Of a stretch of DNA of 64,000 nt, positions 24,901 through 35,200 are shown in pieces (position 1 is the stretch's first letter; each line of letters opens with the position of its first letter). Position numbers and translations under genes: made by a program. Below the pieces are notes generated by a model that had not been told where the DNA came from, did not search any database, and saw only the letters and a program-made list of their open reading frames with translations. The stretch comes from Toxoplasma gondii ME49 (taxonomy: Eukaryota > Apicomplexa > Conoidasida > Eucoccidiorida > Sarcocystidae): contig NC_031475.1 of the NCBI RefSeq assembly GCF_000006565.2, forward strand, positions 1,013,535 to 1,077,534, read 5' to 3'.

Positions 24901-27900
24901 TTTCCGAGGGCGTCTCGTCTTGGACTGCAGATGCGACAAGCAGATATAAAGCAGAGAGACGTGTAAAGATGGAAGAAGGGGAACGACAGGAAAAGCAGGA
25001 AGAGGAGAAGAGAACGTCAAGAGCAACAGAATGGCTTGTTTCCATTTACTCATTCTTCGTGCGAAATCCTCGAGCAAGCGCACAGTCTCAGTCACACAAA
25101 ACGCCTTTTGTCTTTGCTGCCGCCAGCATGTTCGCAGAGCTTCTTCTGTATTCCACGCTTTCCAGTCGCCTAGCTCTGTGTCCGTCACGCCCAGTCCTTC
25201 CATTCTCTGCTGCATGCGCCGCCTTCCTTTTCTGTATCCGTGTCTTTGTTTCACTGTCGCTTCCCCGGCGTTCAGGTTGTGTGCAAGAGGAAATCTTTTT
25301 CGCGACGCATCCGGAGCTTCTTCTTCTTCGGCTGTTCCAGCAGCGCCTGGCCATCAATGAGAGCTGCGCCATGAGCGGCGCAATGCAATTTTCTCGCTAC
25401 TCAGGCTACGCTGACAGTTTCACCTGTCTGTTCAATTCTACACAGCCACACTCTCTAGAAAAGCAACACCCAAGCTGTGTCGTCTCTCCCCTCCGAATCC
25501 CCCAGCCTACTTGGCCGTGGCGAACCTCTCCACATTCGTCTTCTCTTTCTCCTGCGTCTCTTTCGTCTCCTCGCGCTGACGAGCCTTGCGGCTCGCAGGG
25601 GCATGACGGTGAGACAGCTCCGGTGGCAAGGGAGAGGACGCGAGACGACGAGGCAGAAGCGACACTGCTGGAGGGAGACAGCGAGGAGACACAGGGAGTC
25701 GAGGACGTGGATGCGCGTCCCCTGCTTGTCTTTCTGCACGCTGGAAACTTCACGGAGCCTCCAGGCAGAGGCACTCAGAAAAAAACAGAGGGAAAACAAG
25801 AACAAGAAGAGACGCTGGACGACGGAGAAGGCCGCGACTCCGACAGCGGAAAGAAGGACAGAGACAACAGTGACAAACGTGACGTTGGAGGGGAAACGCA
25901 GCGAATGCGGAGCGACCGTGGGTTGCCCAAGAGAGTTGTGGGGATCGAGGTCTGTTCGTTTTTGACAGCGCTGGATGCCCAGAGGTACGCAGGAGTGGCG
26001 GGCGCCGGGGGCGGTGAGGCACTGATGCCATCTCGGCAATTTGAAGCCCCTCAAATGCTTCGAGAAGTCAACAAAGTCATCGCCGCTCTCTCGTTGTCTC
26101 CTGAGGAAGACGCCAAGTACGCAGCTTATCTCCAGTGGGCAGCAGCGCTTCCGGGGAGTGTCAGCACACCCGACGGGGCATTGAGGCAAAACGAAGAACG
26201 AGACCGCTTCTCCGCCAGCGAAGCGACACTGGCACCAGGCCCTCATCAAGGCCTCGTTAAGCGCCCATTCGCGACAGGTAAAGAAGTCTTGTCTTTCGTG
26301 TGAGGTTTCGACTTTGAGGTGAAAACGCTGTGCAAGCTCGTTTGACAGAGACACAAATTTACCACTTGCAAAGTTCACAATGACGCTCCACCGTAACACA
26401 CGAAAGGCGAAAGTCAGTGAGACCTGCGAGCTCTCGTCGCTTCGTTTTTTGTTTGTATCTTTCTGCTCTCGCGGTCCTGTCGCGTACAAAGCATTCACCT
26501 AGCTACTACACAGGTGGCAGGCCAGCACAAGCCCGATCCGTGTATATGCCGGAGAGGTAACATTACGGGGCGACTACTAAAGGGACGATCATGATGCACG
26601 CCCAACAGTTTTTCTCCTATGTCGGATCACTCAGCGACGCACGATCTATGTATACAAATATATATATATATATATAATTTTCTTTTCGTATATGTCTAGG
26701 AGATAGACCTAGAATGTGTTTCAGAATGTGTAGCTGCGAGTCTGGGATCCGAGCGACGAATGCTTGACTGGAGACAAAAGACGCAAAAATCTCTGTGATC
26801 ACCTTGGAGGACGTTGACTCTTCTGGCATTCAGGGGAGTGTTGTTGACTCCTCTCCAGCGTCCGCATGACGCCTCGTATCGGTACATGTATACATATTTA
26901 TACGAATATATATATATATATATATACATACATATCTACCTGTATGTATGTATGTACATGTATGTATACGTTGATGTACGTCGATCTCTATATCCGCGTT
27001 AGCCCTCGAGGTTTACCAAGTGGAGGCTGATATGGCGGATGTGTGTCGCACGCGCTTGAGTGGATTTCGCCGCGGATGGGTCTCCCGTGATCCCACCGTT
27101 GAGTCTCCCGCGTTTGGGTGGACATCTGGTGACGCCTGGTCGTTCCCGGTGTGTCTCCGGCTGTTTCTCGGCTGGTGGGCTTGCGGCTTGCTCGATCGCC
27201 TCTGTCTCCCCTTCCCTGCGGACATTTCCTGTTTGCCTAGGCAACTGGGGCTGTGGGGTGTTCAAGGGAGACCCTCAGTTGAAGTTTTTGCTTCAGTGGC
27301 TCGCGGCGAGTCTCGTCGGTCGGCGCCTGATCTACCACGCGCACAGTCGTCCCGAACTCGTGGGGTCTGCATCCCGCTCACAACGAGGAGGAACGGTGAC
27401 AGAACAAGACGCGTCGCCCCGAGGGGAGTTCCGAGAACCCTTTCTCCTCCAGTCTCTCGCTGACCTTCTGATCAAGAAAGAGTGGACTGTGGGCAAGCTG
27501 TGGAGATCCCTCGTAAAGGTGAGGAGGGCCTCGTGAATCTAGCCGAGTTTCGTTTTGCAGCAAAAAGGCGGTCTATGGAATCCCTAAAAAACCTACAACT
27601 CCTTTGATTCAGACCACCAATGGACTTGAGGAGACAGAAGCGAAGGAGCTCACTGAAAGCGTTTCCAGTCTCAGCGAGTTTTCACAAATTTTGTAATGTT
27701 GACGCGTGTTCATATGGCCTCACGGACTTGCGACGATTTACAGAGAACTGCCACGAGATGCAACGAACGCCTCCAGTGTTTCACGACATTAGCACTGCGA
27801 ATCTGCATCTAAAAAAAAGTTGTATTTATATACATATATATATATATGAACGTATTTATGTACATATATATGTATATATGTATATATTTATCCTTATGAG

Positions 27901-27917
27901 TAAATATGGGCGTGTAC

Positions 27918-27954
<37 letters not shown>

Positions 27955-28242
27955 ATACCTGCATGGAATATGTATTATAAAAAAGTACATCGATTATGTG
28001 GTGACTGTACCGTGTGGACCTGGATACACGAATGCATGCGAACTTGTATTTCCCCTGAAGTCGTGTGGTAGATCTCTGTGTGTCGGTATAGCGCACCGTC
28101 GAGTGAGGTTTTGTCCTTTATAGAGTGTCTTTTCTTCTTTTTGAACTCCCAGGGATCTCTCGCCGGCAACGCCCTCAGCAAAGGCCCCTTCAACTATATC
28201 GGTCAACTCGCTCTCGGAGAGTCGACGCCGCAAAGTCTTTGA
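21907..28242 (+). CDS. PARG: Poly(ADP-ribose) glycohydrolase (PARG), 6 exons
   Basis: PARG hydrolyses ribose-ribose bonds in poly(ADP-ribose), reversing PARP modification. Exons: 21907-22753, 23230-23266, 23759-24726, 25276-26277, 27241-27518 and 28153-28242 (TGA), 1073 residues from the first in-frame ATG, with consistent phases. The catalytic signature is complete: GGG at 611-613 (FANQWIGGGALYRG), then QEE at 621-623 (CVQEEIFFATHPELL), joined exactly across intron 3. SRYSGYADSF and the later ATGNWGCGVFKGD (about 950-962, across intron 4) are also typical of the fold, as is the upstream helical region with KLHCYIRYF. Length exceeds the catalytic core because of two low-complexity insertions, one before the GGG motif and one between the YSGY and GNWGCG elements (Glu/Asp/Lys-rich). 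Exon 2 is only 37 nt. The intact motifs predict an active enzyme. A further 5' exon remains possible. Confidence 0.93.
26658..26677. repeat. (TA)n microsatellite
   Basis: A TA tract in PARG intron 4. Confidence 0.85.
26906..26960. repeat. (TA)n/(TGTA)n microsatellite
   Basis: TA units followed by TGTA units in PARG intron 4, about 280 nt before the exon carrying the NWGCG motif. Confidence 0.85.
27823..27955. repeat. Clustered (TA)n tracts in PARG intron 5
   Basis: Several TA and TGTA runs, the longest near 27920-27950. Tyr-Ile open frames through them are artefacts. Confidence 0.88.
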
Positions 28243-29460
28243 TTTACACTCTTTTTTTCTCCCTCCTGGACTCTCCTCCTCCGTCGGTGTCTCCCGGTCT
28301 TCCTGTTCTCTCCACGCTTATCTTCAGTCGTTCCTTTGCGTTGGTTGTATCTTCACTTCTGCCTCTCTTGCCTGTTGCTTCTCTCCGCTCCTTCCCTCTC
28401 TCTTCTCTTCGTCTTCCATTTTTACTTCTTCCTTCTCTCCACCTGTTTCCGCTCCTCAGTTGATCTCTTCACTGTCTTCACTTTCCAGTCGTTTCTTCTC
28501 TGACTCGTTGCGCTTCGCTTCTGTTCGTTCGGGCCTTTACTCTCGGTTGTGCGTGTGACTTGTATTGGGAATGTCACTTCGCTTTTCATCTTCATTCTGC
28601 ACAAAGTGGAGATTCTCGCTATTCTTCGCGTCGCGCTGTTGGCGGCGAAAGCGAGCGAGTGCCGGGTGTCATTGCCATGTTTTTTTACCGTTTTAACTTC
28701 GTGGTAAAGAACTGCTGCTCCCTTGATTCGTCGCGCCCTGCGTCATCGGGGGTGGCTCTAGTCTAGAGGCTTTTTTTCCACCGAATACCAAAGACCTCTT
28801 GAACCGCTACGTCTTTCCTTTGAACACTTTCAATCTCGCTCTCTCTTCTCTCTGTCTCTTCCGCCGCAGCTGCTTCTCTTCCCTCGTTTCGCTTCTTTCT
28901 CTGCATTGTTCATTTCTCTTCTTCTCTCGGCTCTCGTCTTTTCTCTTTCCGCGTCTCTCCTGGGCGTCTCGCCTATTCAGAAAAGCTCATTCGTCTGACG
29001 AAATACACAGCGACAGGTTACAGTGCACAGGCCGCGAGTAGCGAGAAGCAGTTTCCTTCTTCACAGTTGAGCCGCGAGAAAGCATGTGTGTCTCCACAGT
29101 CGAGGAAAGAAACAAAAACGTTTGTTGCCCCCGAAAACTTCCCTCAGCGAGTGCGGCTCCCACCCAAGCCCCCCCAGAACCTCTCATCCAACCACCCTCG
29201 CGTTTCTTCTCTCCTCTTCCCCCTTGTTCCTCCTTACGCCTTCTCGCCTTTCTCTCCACCTCGTCCTTCCCCTCCGCTGCTCGCCTCTCTCCTCCTCTCT
29301 GTCGTTTCTCTCCTTTTCCATCCTCTTCTATCCCTTTTCTCATTTTCGCGTCTCGCCCTCTCCAGCTCTTCCTCCTGCAGTCCTCTCCCGTTCTCCTGCT
29401 CTCTGCCCTCTTCTTTCTCTCCTCTCTTGCTTTGGCGCTGAAAGACGCGCGGTCGCTGTG
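28243..29460. other. Convergent pyrimidine-rich spacer (PARG / SET gene)
   Basis: The spacer lies between two 3' ends. For nearly its whole length the plus strand is strongly C/T-rich (TCTCT, CTTCC and CCTC runs) and the minus strand G/A-rich. It should hold both 3' UTRs. Long open frames here come from this composition and are not supported as genes. Confidence 0.6.
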
Positions 29461-31026
29461 TCACATCTCCGCGTCGACTGGCGCGGCCTCCGGCGCTGCT
29501 GCTTCCGCCTCGCGCATGCACTTGGAACAGCGACAGAGGAACCCAAAAGAGGAGAGAAGCATCTCTCTCCGGGCCTTCAGCGGCAGCGAAATGTCGACGT
29601 AGGAAACAGTCAGTTCCTCGCCAGGAGCCACAGCTCTGAGTGTCGCGACGGACAGCGTGCTGCCGCCGCCTTCGGAGCCGGAAGACGACACCCCGCAGTT
29701 CGGATCGCAGCTGTGGTTCGCGCATGCATGGAGTGTATATACACCTCCGGCTCGCAGGACCATTAGGGCGCCGGCCGTCGAGGCTCCCCACAAATGGATG
29801 GCTTGGCTGTTCACGGAAAGAGCACTTCTGAGGTGGACGAGAGTGTCGCTGTGGAGCAGAACGCCTGCAGCCTCCGACCCCACAGTCGCCTGCAGGCGCT
29901 TCGCAAGGACGGCGCTCAACAGCTCCCTCTCGCTCTTGACAGCTGCGAGGATCGCAGAAAAGTCGAAGCCTGCTGGCGTCTCTGCGGGAACCGCGAGTCT
30001 CTGGAAAGGCCGCGAGGCCGCAGCAAACGCCTCTCCAAGGGAGAGCCCCGGGTGGGCGAGAAGCAGTGCACGCGTCTGGGCCGCGATCCGCGCGATGGCC
30101 CGCGCGAGCGCTTCTGAGGGGAGAGGATTCGAGGTCGACGCATGCGTTTCGGTGTTCTCTCGCAAGAGCCGGAGAGATGCTGGACCAAGCACGCTCATCC
30201 ATCCACCAACGAGCTTCTTGTCGCGGTCGTCTTTCCCTGCATCGCGGCATGCAACAGTCGCTTCCTCGGAACCTGAGTCGACCTCGGCGCATTCCTCGGG
30301 CGCAGCAGCTCCTGTTCTGGCAGTCTTGGCGTCGACGCCTCCGTGCAGTTTTCTCTTCTCGCCGACCTCTGCCGGAACGCCTCGCCTCTTCTTCCCTCCC
30401 TCCAGGGAGACGCCGACAGACGCGCATGCAGCCGCGGCCAGCGCGCGAGCCACCGGCGTCTCTGCGGAGGAAGGCAAAGCCTTGTGGAGAGACAGCAGTG
30501 AGTCTCCGCCCAACGCATTCGCCAGACAAGGTGTCGAGCAGAACCAGCACAAGACGCCGTCCACCGTCAACTCACACCCTTCCTCAAGAGAAGAAGCGAC
30601 TGGAGAAGAAGACGAAGCGCCAGAAGAAAGAGAAGGGGACAGCTGAGTGTCTATCTGGGAGGCGGTGTGGGATCCAGAGGGGGAAGTGTCTCCGGGAAGG
30701 ACACAGGTGGTGTGGGGCGAGGCAAGGCCGGCGTCGACGGGGGCAGGGCCAAGTTCAGGTCTGTGAGGCGAAGGAGAAGGCGAGGAGACGCCGGGAGCCG
30801 ACGGAGACTGAAAAGGCTTCAGCTTCAGACAGTTCTCGCAGAACACAGCCTCGGAGAGCGGAACCGACGCGCCAATGGGCCAGCAGATCAGAGGCACCTC
30901 GACGAGGATCGTCTCCTCGGACTCGAGCGCCCGCCTCGCCTGAAGGAATTTCCCTTTGCATGCGTCGAAGGAGACAGAGAAGTCATACGCCTCCGTCATC
31001 AACGCGTAGTCCTGGAGGTCCTCCAT
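29461..31026 (-). CDS. SMYD-like SET-domain lysine methyltransferase, 521 aa
   Basis: This is a single open frame from ATG 31026 to TGA 29461. The start is the first ATG in the frame; the frame stays open upstream but is a hydrophobic, pyrimidine-derived sequence more like 5' UTR. The N-terminal SET motif is GKFLQARRALESEETILVEVPL (split by me at residues 25-46: GKFLQARRAL then ILVEVPL). The SET core is NHSCDPN at 437-443 and GEELTVSY near 470-477, followed by a post-SET-type FLCRCSKC (Cys498, 500, 503). A MYND-like zinc site looks split: CENC at 63-66 and CWFCSTPC at 160-167 with His181, separated by a Ser/Pro-rich insert. This order (SET part, MYND, SET core, Cys cluster) is that of SMYD proteins, but the C-terminal TPR-like domain of animal SMYDs is absent. 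Substrate unknown; histone or non-histone lysine is inferred from family. The gene is divergent with the RING gene. Confidence 0.87.
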   Translation of the reverse strand: MEDLQDYALMTEAYDFSVSFDACKGKFLQARRALESEETILVEVPLICWPIGASVPLSEAVFCENCLKLKPFQSPSAPGVSSPSPSPHRPELGPAPVDAGLASPHTTCVLPGDTSPSGSHTASQIDTQLSPSLSSGASSSSPVASSLEEGCELTVDGVLCWFCSTPCLANALGGDSLLSLHKALPSSAETPVARALAAAACASVGVSLEGGKKRRGVPAEVGEKRKLHGGVDAKTARTGAAAPEECAEVDSGSEEATVACRDAGKDDRDKKLVGGWMSVLGPASLRLLRENTETHASTSNPLPSEALARAIARIAAQTRALLLAHPGLSLGEAFAAASRPFQRLAVPAETPAGFDFSAILAAVKSERELLSAVLAKRLQATVGSEAAGVLLHSDTLVHLRSALSVNSQAIHLWGASTAGALMVLRAGGVYTLHACANHSCDPNCGVSSSGSEGGGSTLSVATLRAVAPGEELTVSYVDISLPLKARREMLLSSFGFLCRCSKCMREAEAAAPEAAPVDAEM

Positions 31027-32260
31027 TTGGACAAGCAAACGGCTCCACGAAAGATAGTGAGAAAGCGAGACGGAGAAGGAGAAGACGGAGAAGGAGAAGG
31101 AGAAGAAGAAGGACTGCAAGACAGGAGGGGCACTGGAAACGAGTGAAGAAACTTCAAAGCAAGAAGGCGAAAAGAGATAGAAGGAAAGGAGAAGAAGAGA
31201 GAGGACAGAGACAAGAGGGTCGCGCGCGGAGGCCTGAAAGTCGGAGACCGCATGCAAAGGGCCAAGCCGACGCAGGAAGCAGACAGGGAAAGTGCGAGAG
31301 AGAAGACGAGAGCAGTTGAGAGAGGCGAGACGAATAAACTATGACGAAGCAACAGAAAGGAAGAGACAAAGAAGAAGCGAGCGGGCAGAGGTCTTTGGGG
31401 AAACGATCTCCGTGTCGGTTTCTGCGGGGCCCCCTCCTTCTCCAAAGAGAAAAACGCGGAGCACCTTCCTCGTACTTTCCTCTTTCTTCTGTGAATTTTG
31501 TTCCTTCAGACATCTTTTTTCAAGAAACATAAACACAAACGCGTCCTCCTCGTGGCTGGCTTCCTCCCGCGTCGCTCGTTCAGAAGTTCTCCTTCCAGAT
31601 GCGAAAAAAACTGCATGCGCATGCAACGGCAGAAAAGGCCAACCTCAGTGTGCATTTATAAGATCTACGGCGCAATGCAGGAAGCGGCGTCTCTTTTGTT
31701 TCCTGCAGAAGCTTCTTTGGACGCTACAAGTATCTTTTGGCGGATGTACCTTCTTCTTGTATCCCGTTCACTGGAGGCTCCGCGCCTCGATGGGCACTCT
31801 CCTCTCCGCCGCGTAAAAGGGCATTCTCCGGCGGTGTGTCTCCGTTTTGCAAGAACTTTCTCCCGTTTTGCAAGAACTTTCTCTCTCTCTCTGTCTCTCT
31901 CAGCGTTCTTCAGAAGTCGAAGTTCTTCCTCCTTCATGACACACCTGCGTTGCAGATCTTTCCCCGTCCATTCAGTTCCACTGCGTCTCCGTTATCCCGC
32001 CCTGTCTCTCCTTTTCGTCTCGTTCTTCTTTATCGGTCGTCCTCGTCTCTGCTTTGCTATTCCGTGTCTTCATCATCTTCCTTCGCTTTCCTCTCTCTCC
32101 TCGCTTCTTCCCTGTGGCGTTCCTGCCTCGCTCTCTCTTTATTCCTCCCTTCTTTTCTCCCTCCGTCTTCCCTCTTCCTTTCAATTTTTCGATTCGGCCT
32201 CCTTCTGCGCAACTTTCCTTCTTGTCTCTCTTGTCGGTGACCTCCCCACCGCCAGACACG
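31027..32260. promoter_or_regulatory. Divergent spacer between SET and RING genes
   Basis: This 1.2-kb region lies between two opposed start codons and should carry both promoters. It is purine-rich near the SET start and pyrimidine-rich towards the RING ATG (plus strand). It contains an exact tandem duplication near 31847-31883. No coding frame is supported. Confidence 0.55.
31847..31883. repeat. Tandem duplication, 19-nt unit, two copies
   Basis: The unit CGTTTTGCAAGAACTTTCTC occurs twice in direct succession upstream of the RING gene. It is close to perfect and could be a recent slippage product or a duplicated binding site. Confidence 0.75.
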
Positions 32261-35200
32261 ATGCCTCGTCTCTCCTCGCGAGGCTCCAGAGGCCGAGGCA
32301 GAAGAAGGCCGACTCTCCCTTCGCCTCCGCCTTCCGAGGCCCCCGGCGAGAAAGCAGTAAGCACTGCCAGGCCTTTCTCCTGTCCTCTTTCAGCAACGTG
32401 ATACACACATATAAACATCTGCATATATCTACCTACATATATAGACACATTTAGCATATCCATGCGTATATATATATATATATATACATATATATATAAC
32501 TATATGTATATATGTGCATGCGCTTCTGCTCTTCCACACACTCATCTGTGAGGACACAGCTGTGCACAAAGCACATGCAAGCACTGATACAGAGATGCAT
32601 GCATGCGTCTACTTCTTGCTATGCTTGGTACGCGCAGCTTCGCTAATTGCTTGCCTTCGCAGCGCATTTGCGCATGCAGACTCTTGCAACTGTCGCCCTG
32701 TGTGACATGTTGGGTACTGCATGCATGTGTATGTTTGTGTGAGTGTATGCGTTCGTCTGCAACATGGAGAGATGAACAAAGACCGGAGGAGATCCGGAGC
32801 GGTCCGCTCATGTCCTGCGCCAGCGTCTTGTTGCCTCTCTCTTTCAGCCTTCCGCTTCCCAGGCCTCAAAGACTCATTCGCGCCGCACGGTGTCCTGCTC
32901 TTCCTCTACTTCCTCCTCTTCTACCTCCTCCTCTTCTGCCTCCTCTTCTTCCTCCTCTTCTTCCTACTCTTCTTCCTCCTCTTCTACCTCCTCTTCTTCC
33001 TCCTCTTCTTCCTCCTCTTCTTCCTCCTCTTCTTCCTCCTCTTCTACCTCCTGTTCTTCTCTCTGGGGGATAGGTGGAGGCCCGAGAGGAAGAGCTCGAC
33101 TCGGCAAGCGAGGTCGAGGAGAGTCGCGGGAAGCCTCGGCGGAGAAGGAGGCGCCCAAGGACGCTGCATGTTCCGTCGCAGCTCGCGCAGAAGCCTCTCG
33201 ATTCGAACTTCGCTTGGCGCCGCAGAGCCTCGATGAGGTCGCAAAGGGCGTATGTGGTGAGGAGGTAGAAGAGGCAGCGAGGACGGAACGGAGAGAGAAG
33301 GAGGGAGAAAGGGAAGGGGAAAGCGACGACATCGAGGGGGGAGGAAGTGAGCAGCGAGAGGAGGAGGAAACAAGAAGGCGAGAAACGCATATACCTAGGA
33401 GAAACGACATACCCACACTCACGCATGCACTTCACTTTCCTATTCGTAGACGTATGTGCATATCGATCGTTATGCATGTCTTTGCATCGCTCTGTAGAGA
33501 TCTGCGTATATCGGCCTAGCAGTGTGTATATGCCCGTTCATACAAATATACATAGATACATAGATATATATATATATATATATGAAGGCCTTGGGAGCTG
33601 CTTGTATGTAGATGCGTGTGGTTTGCTGGCGTCTCGTGGTTTTCAGCGTATGGTTTCGTTTTTGCTGGGGAGGTGAGCAGCGAGTCACTTGAGGATTTTC
33701 GAGTGCATGCGAAGAGATCTACATTGGCTGCGACTCTGTCTGCAGGATGCTGCCTCGACGTTATGGTCGATAGAGATGGCGAGGAAGCCGAAGAGGCCGA
33801 GAGCGAAGCCGCAGGAAAGGGAAGCAAAACCGATTCGAGTGACAGCAAAGAGAGAGTTGCTTCTGACGGGCTCGTCTGCTGCGAGACTGGCGAGGTGGAA
33901 AAGGCAGGAGACAAGTTTGCACAAGGCATTCTTCTCGGGAAGATCGAGTGCTGCTCCCACAACTTTCATCTTCACTGCATCGAGGTGAGAGAAAGTCTGG
34001 AGTCTTTCTTTGTGCCTGGACCTCACGAGTTCTGCGACGAAGACTCTTCTTGTCTTTCAGAGGTTTCGCGCGTACTCCGTCGTCTGATGTGTCAGTGCAG
34101 TCGTTTCCTGCCTCTCGCGTTCTTTGCTTCCTGACAGCCGCGGTTTTTTTTGAGCGTTTCTGCTGCTTCGCGTCCGCTCTCTCAACGGCGGCGAGTGCTC
34201 CTGGAAGTTCTCGAATGCTTCCCTCCATTTGTCGGGCCTTTCTTCTTCACATAACTTTTCTCCGCCTCTTGTCAGGGCTGGTCGCGACACGAAACAACAT
34301 GCCCCCTCTGCAAAGCTGTCTTCACCTCGATTGCCGCTTACGACCTTCGCACAGGCGTCCTTCTCGCCGAGGTATGGACTTGTCTTTTCCTTTCGAGAGT
34401 TTCCTTCCTTTTCCGTTCATTGGCTCGTTTCGCCTTTCTTGTTCCGCTGCATTTCTCGATGTGCCATCGTCGCTGTTCCTCGCTTCTTCTGCCTTTGTCG
34501 TTCGTCTTCCCCTCTCTTCTTCCGCCTTCTGTTCTCCTCGACTCTAACGCTTCTCTCTTCCTCTCTCTTCTCCGCTCTAAAAGTCGCCTCTCTCTCGCTT
34601 CGCTTCTCTGTTACCTGCCCTTGTCTTCTCTCTTCGCTCTAGGCGGTCTTTGAGTGCCTGCCTCTTTTCCGCGTTCCAGACGCGGGACTGTGACTTTGAG
34701 TGACTGTGCTCGCGTTCCGAGAGTGCGGTTCTTCTCTCTCCTTCGTCAGCGCGCCTCTCGTCTCTCTCGTCTCTCTCGTTTCTCTCGTTTCTCTCATTTC
34801 TCTCGTCTCTTTCGTTTCTCTCGTTTCTCTCGTTTCTCGAGCTTCGCTCTTCTTCCTCTCTCACTGTTGTGCCTTATTCTGCAGCATGCGTGTTCAGTCG
34901 TATTCCAGGCGGATGCTTCGACCAGCGAAGAAGAGGACGAAGATGAAGAAGAGGACGAAGATGAAGACGAGGAAGACGAGGACGACGGAGGGCATAATGT
35001 GGGTCTTCGGTCGCGGAGGATGAGTCGTCGAACTGCTGAGCGTCTGCGTAAGAAAGAGGGAGAGCAGAGAGACGACGGAAGTGGAGCAGTAGCTGGAGCA
35101 GAGAGGGAAGAGCGAAAAGGGGAAGGAATGAGGAAGAAAACAAGGCGAAACGGTGGCTGCACACTGCCCGTCCGAGCTCACCATCGAATTCAGGGCGTTT

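Noticed and set aside
27620..28123. Open frame with Tyr-Ile runs
   Set aside because: It reads through (TA)n microsatellites in a PARG intron. Similar frames at 5.6, 11.7, 37.3, 53.3, 56.2 and 57.4 kb were dropped too.
30066..31319. Open frame of 417 codons on the plus strand
   Set aside because: It is antisense to the SET gene, Arg-rich, without ATG-context or domain, and results from the codon bias of the real gene. A same-strand frame at 29234-30550 is rejected for the same reason.
32890..33519. Poly-Ser open frame on the plus strand
   Set aside because: It is produced by the CTTCCTC array. It does not join RING exon 1 in phase, while the intron model does.
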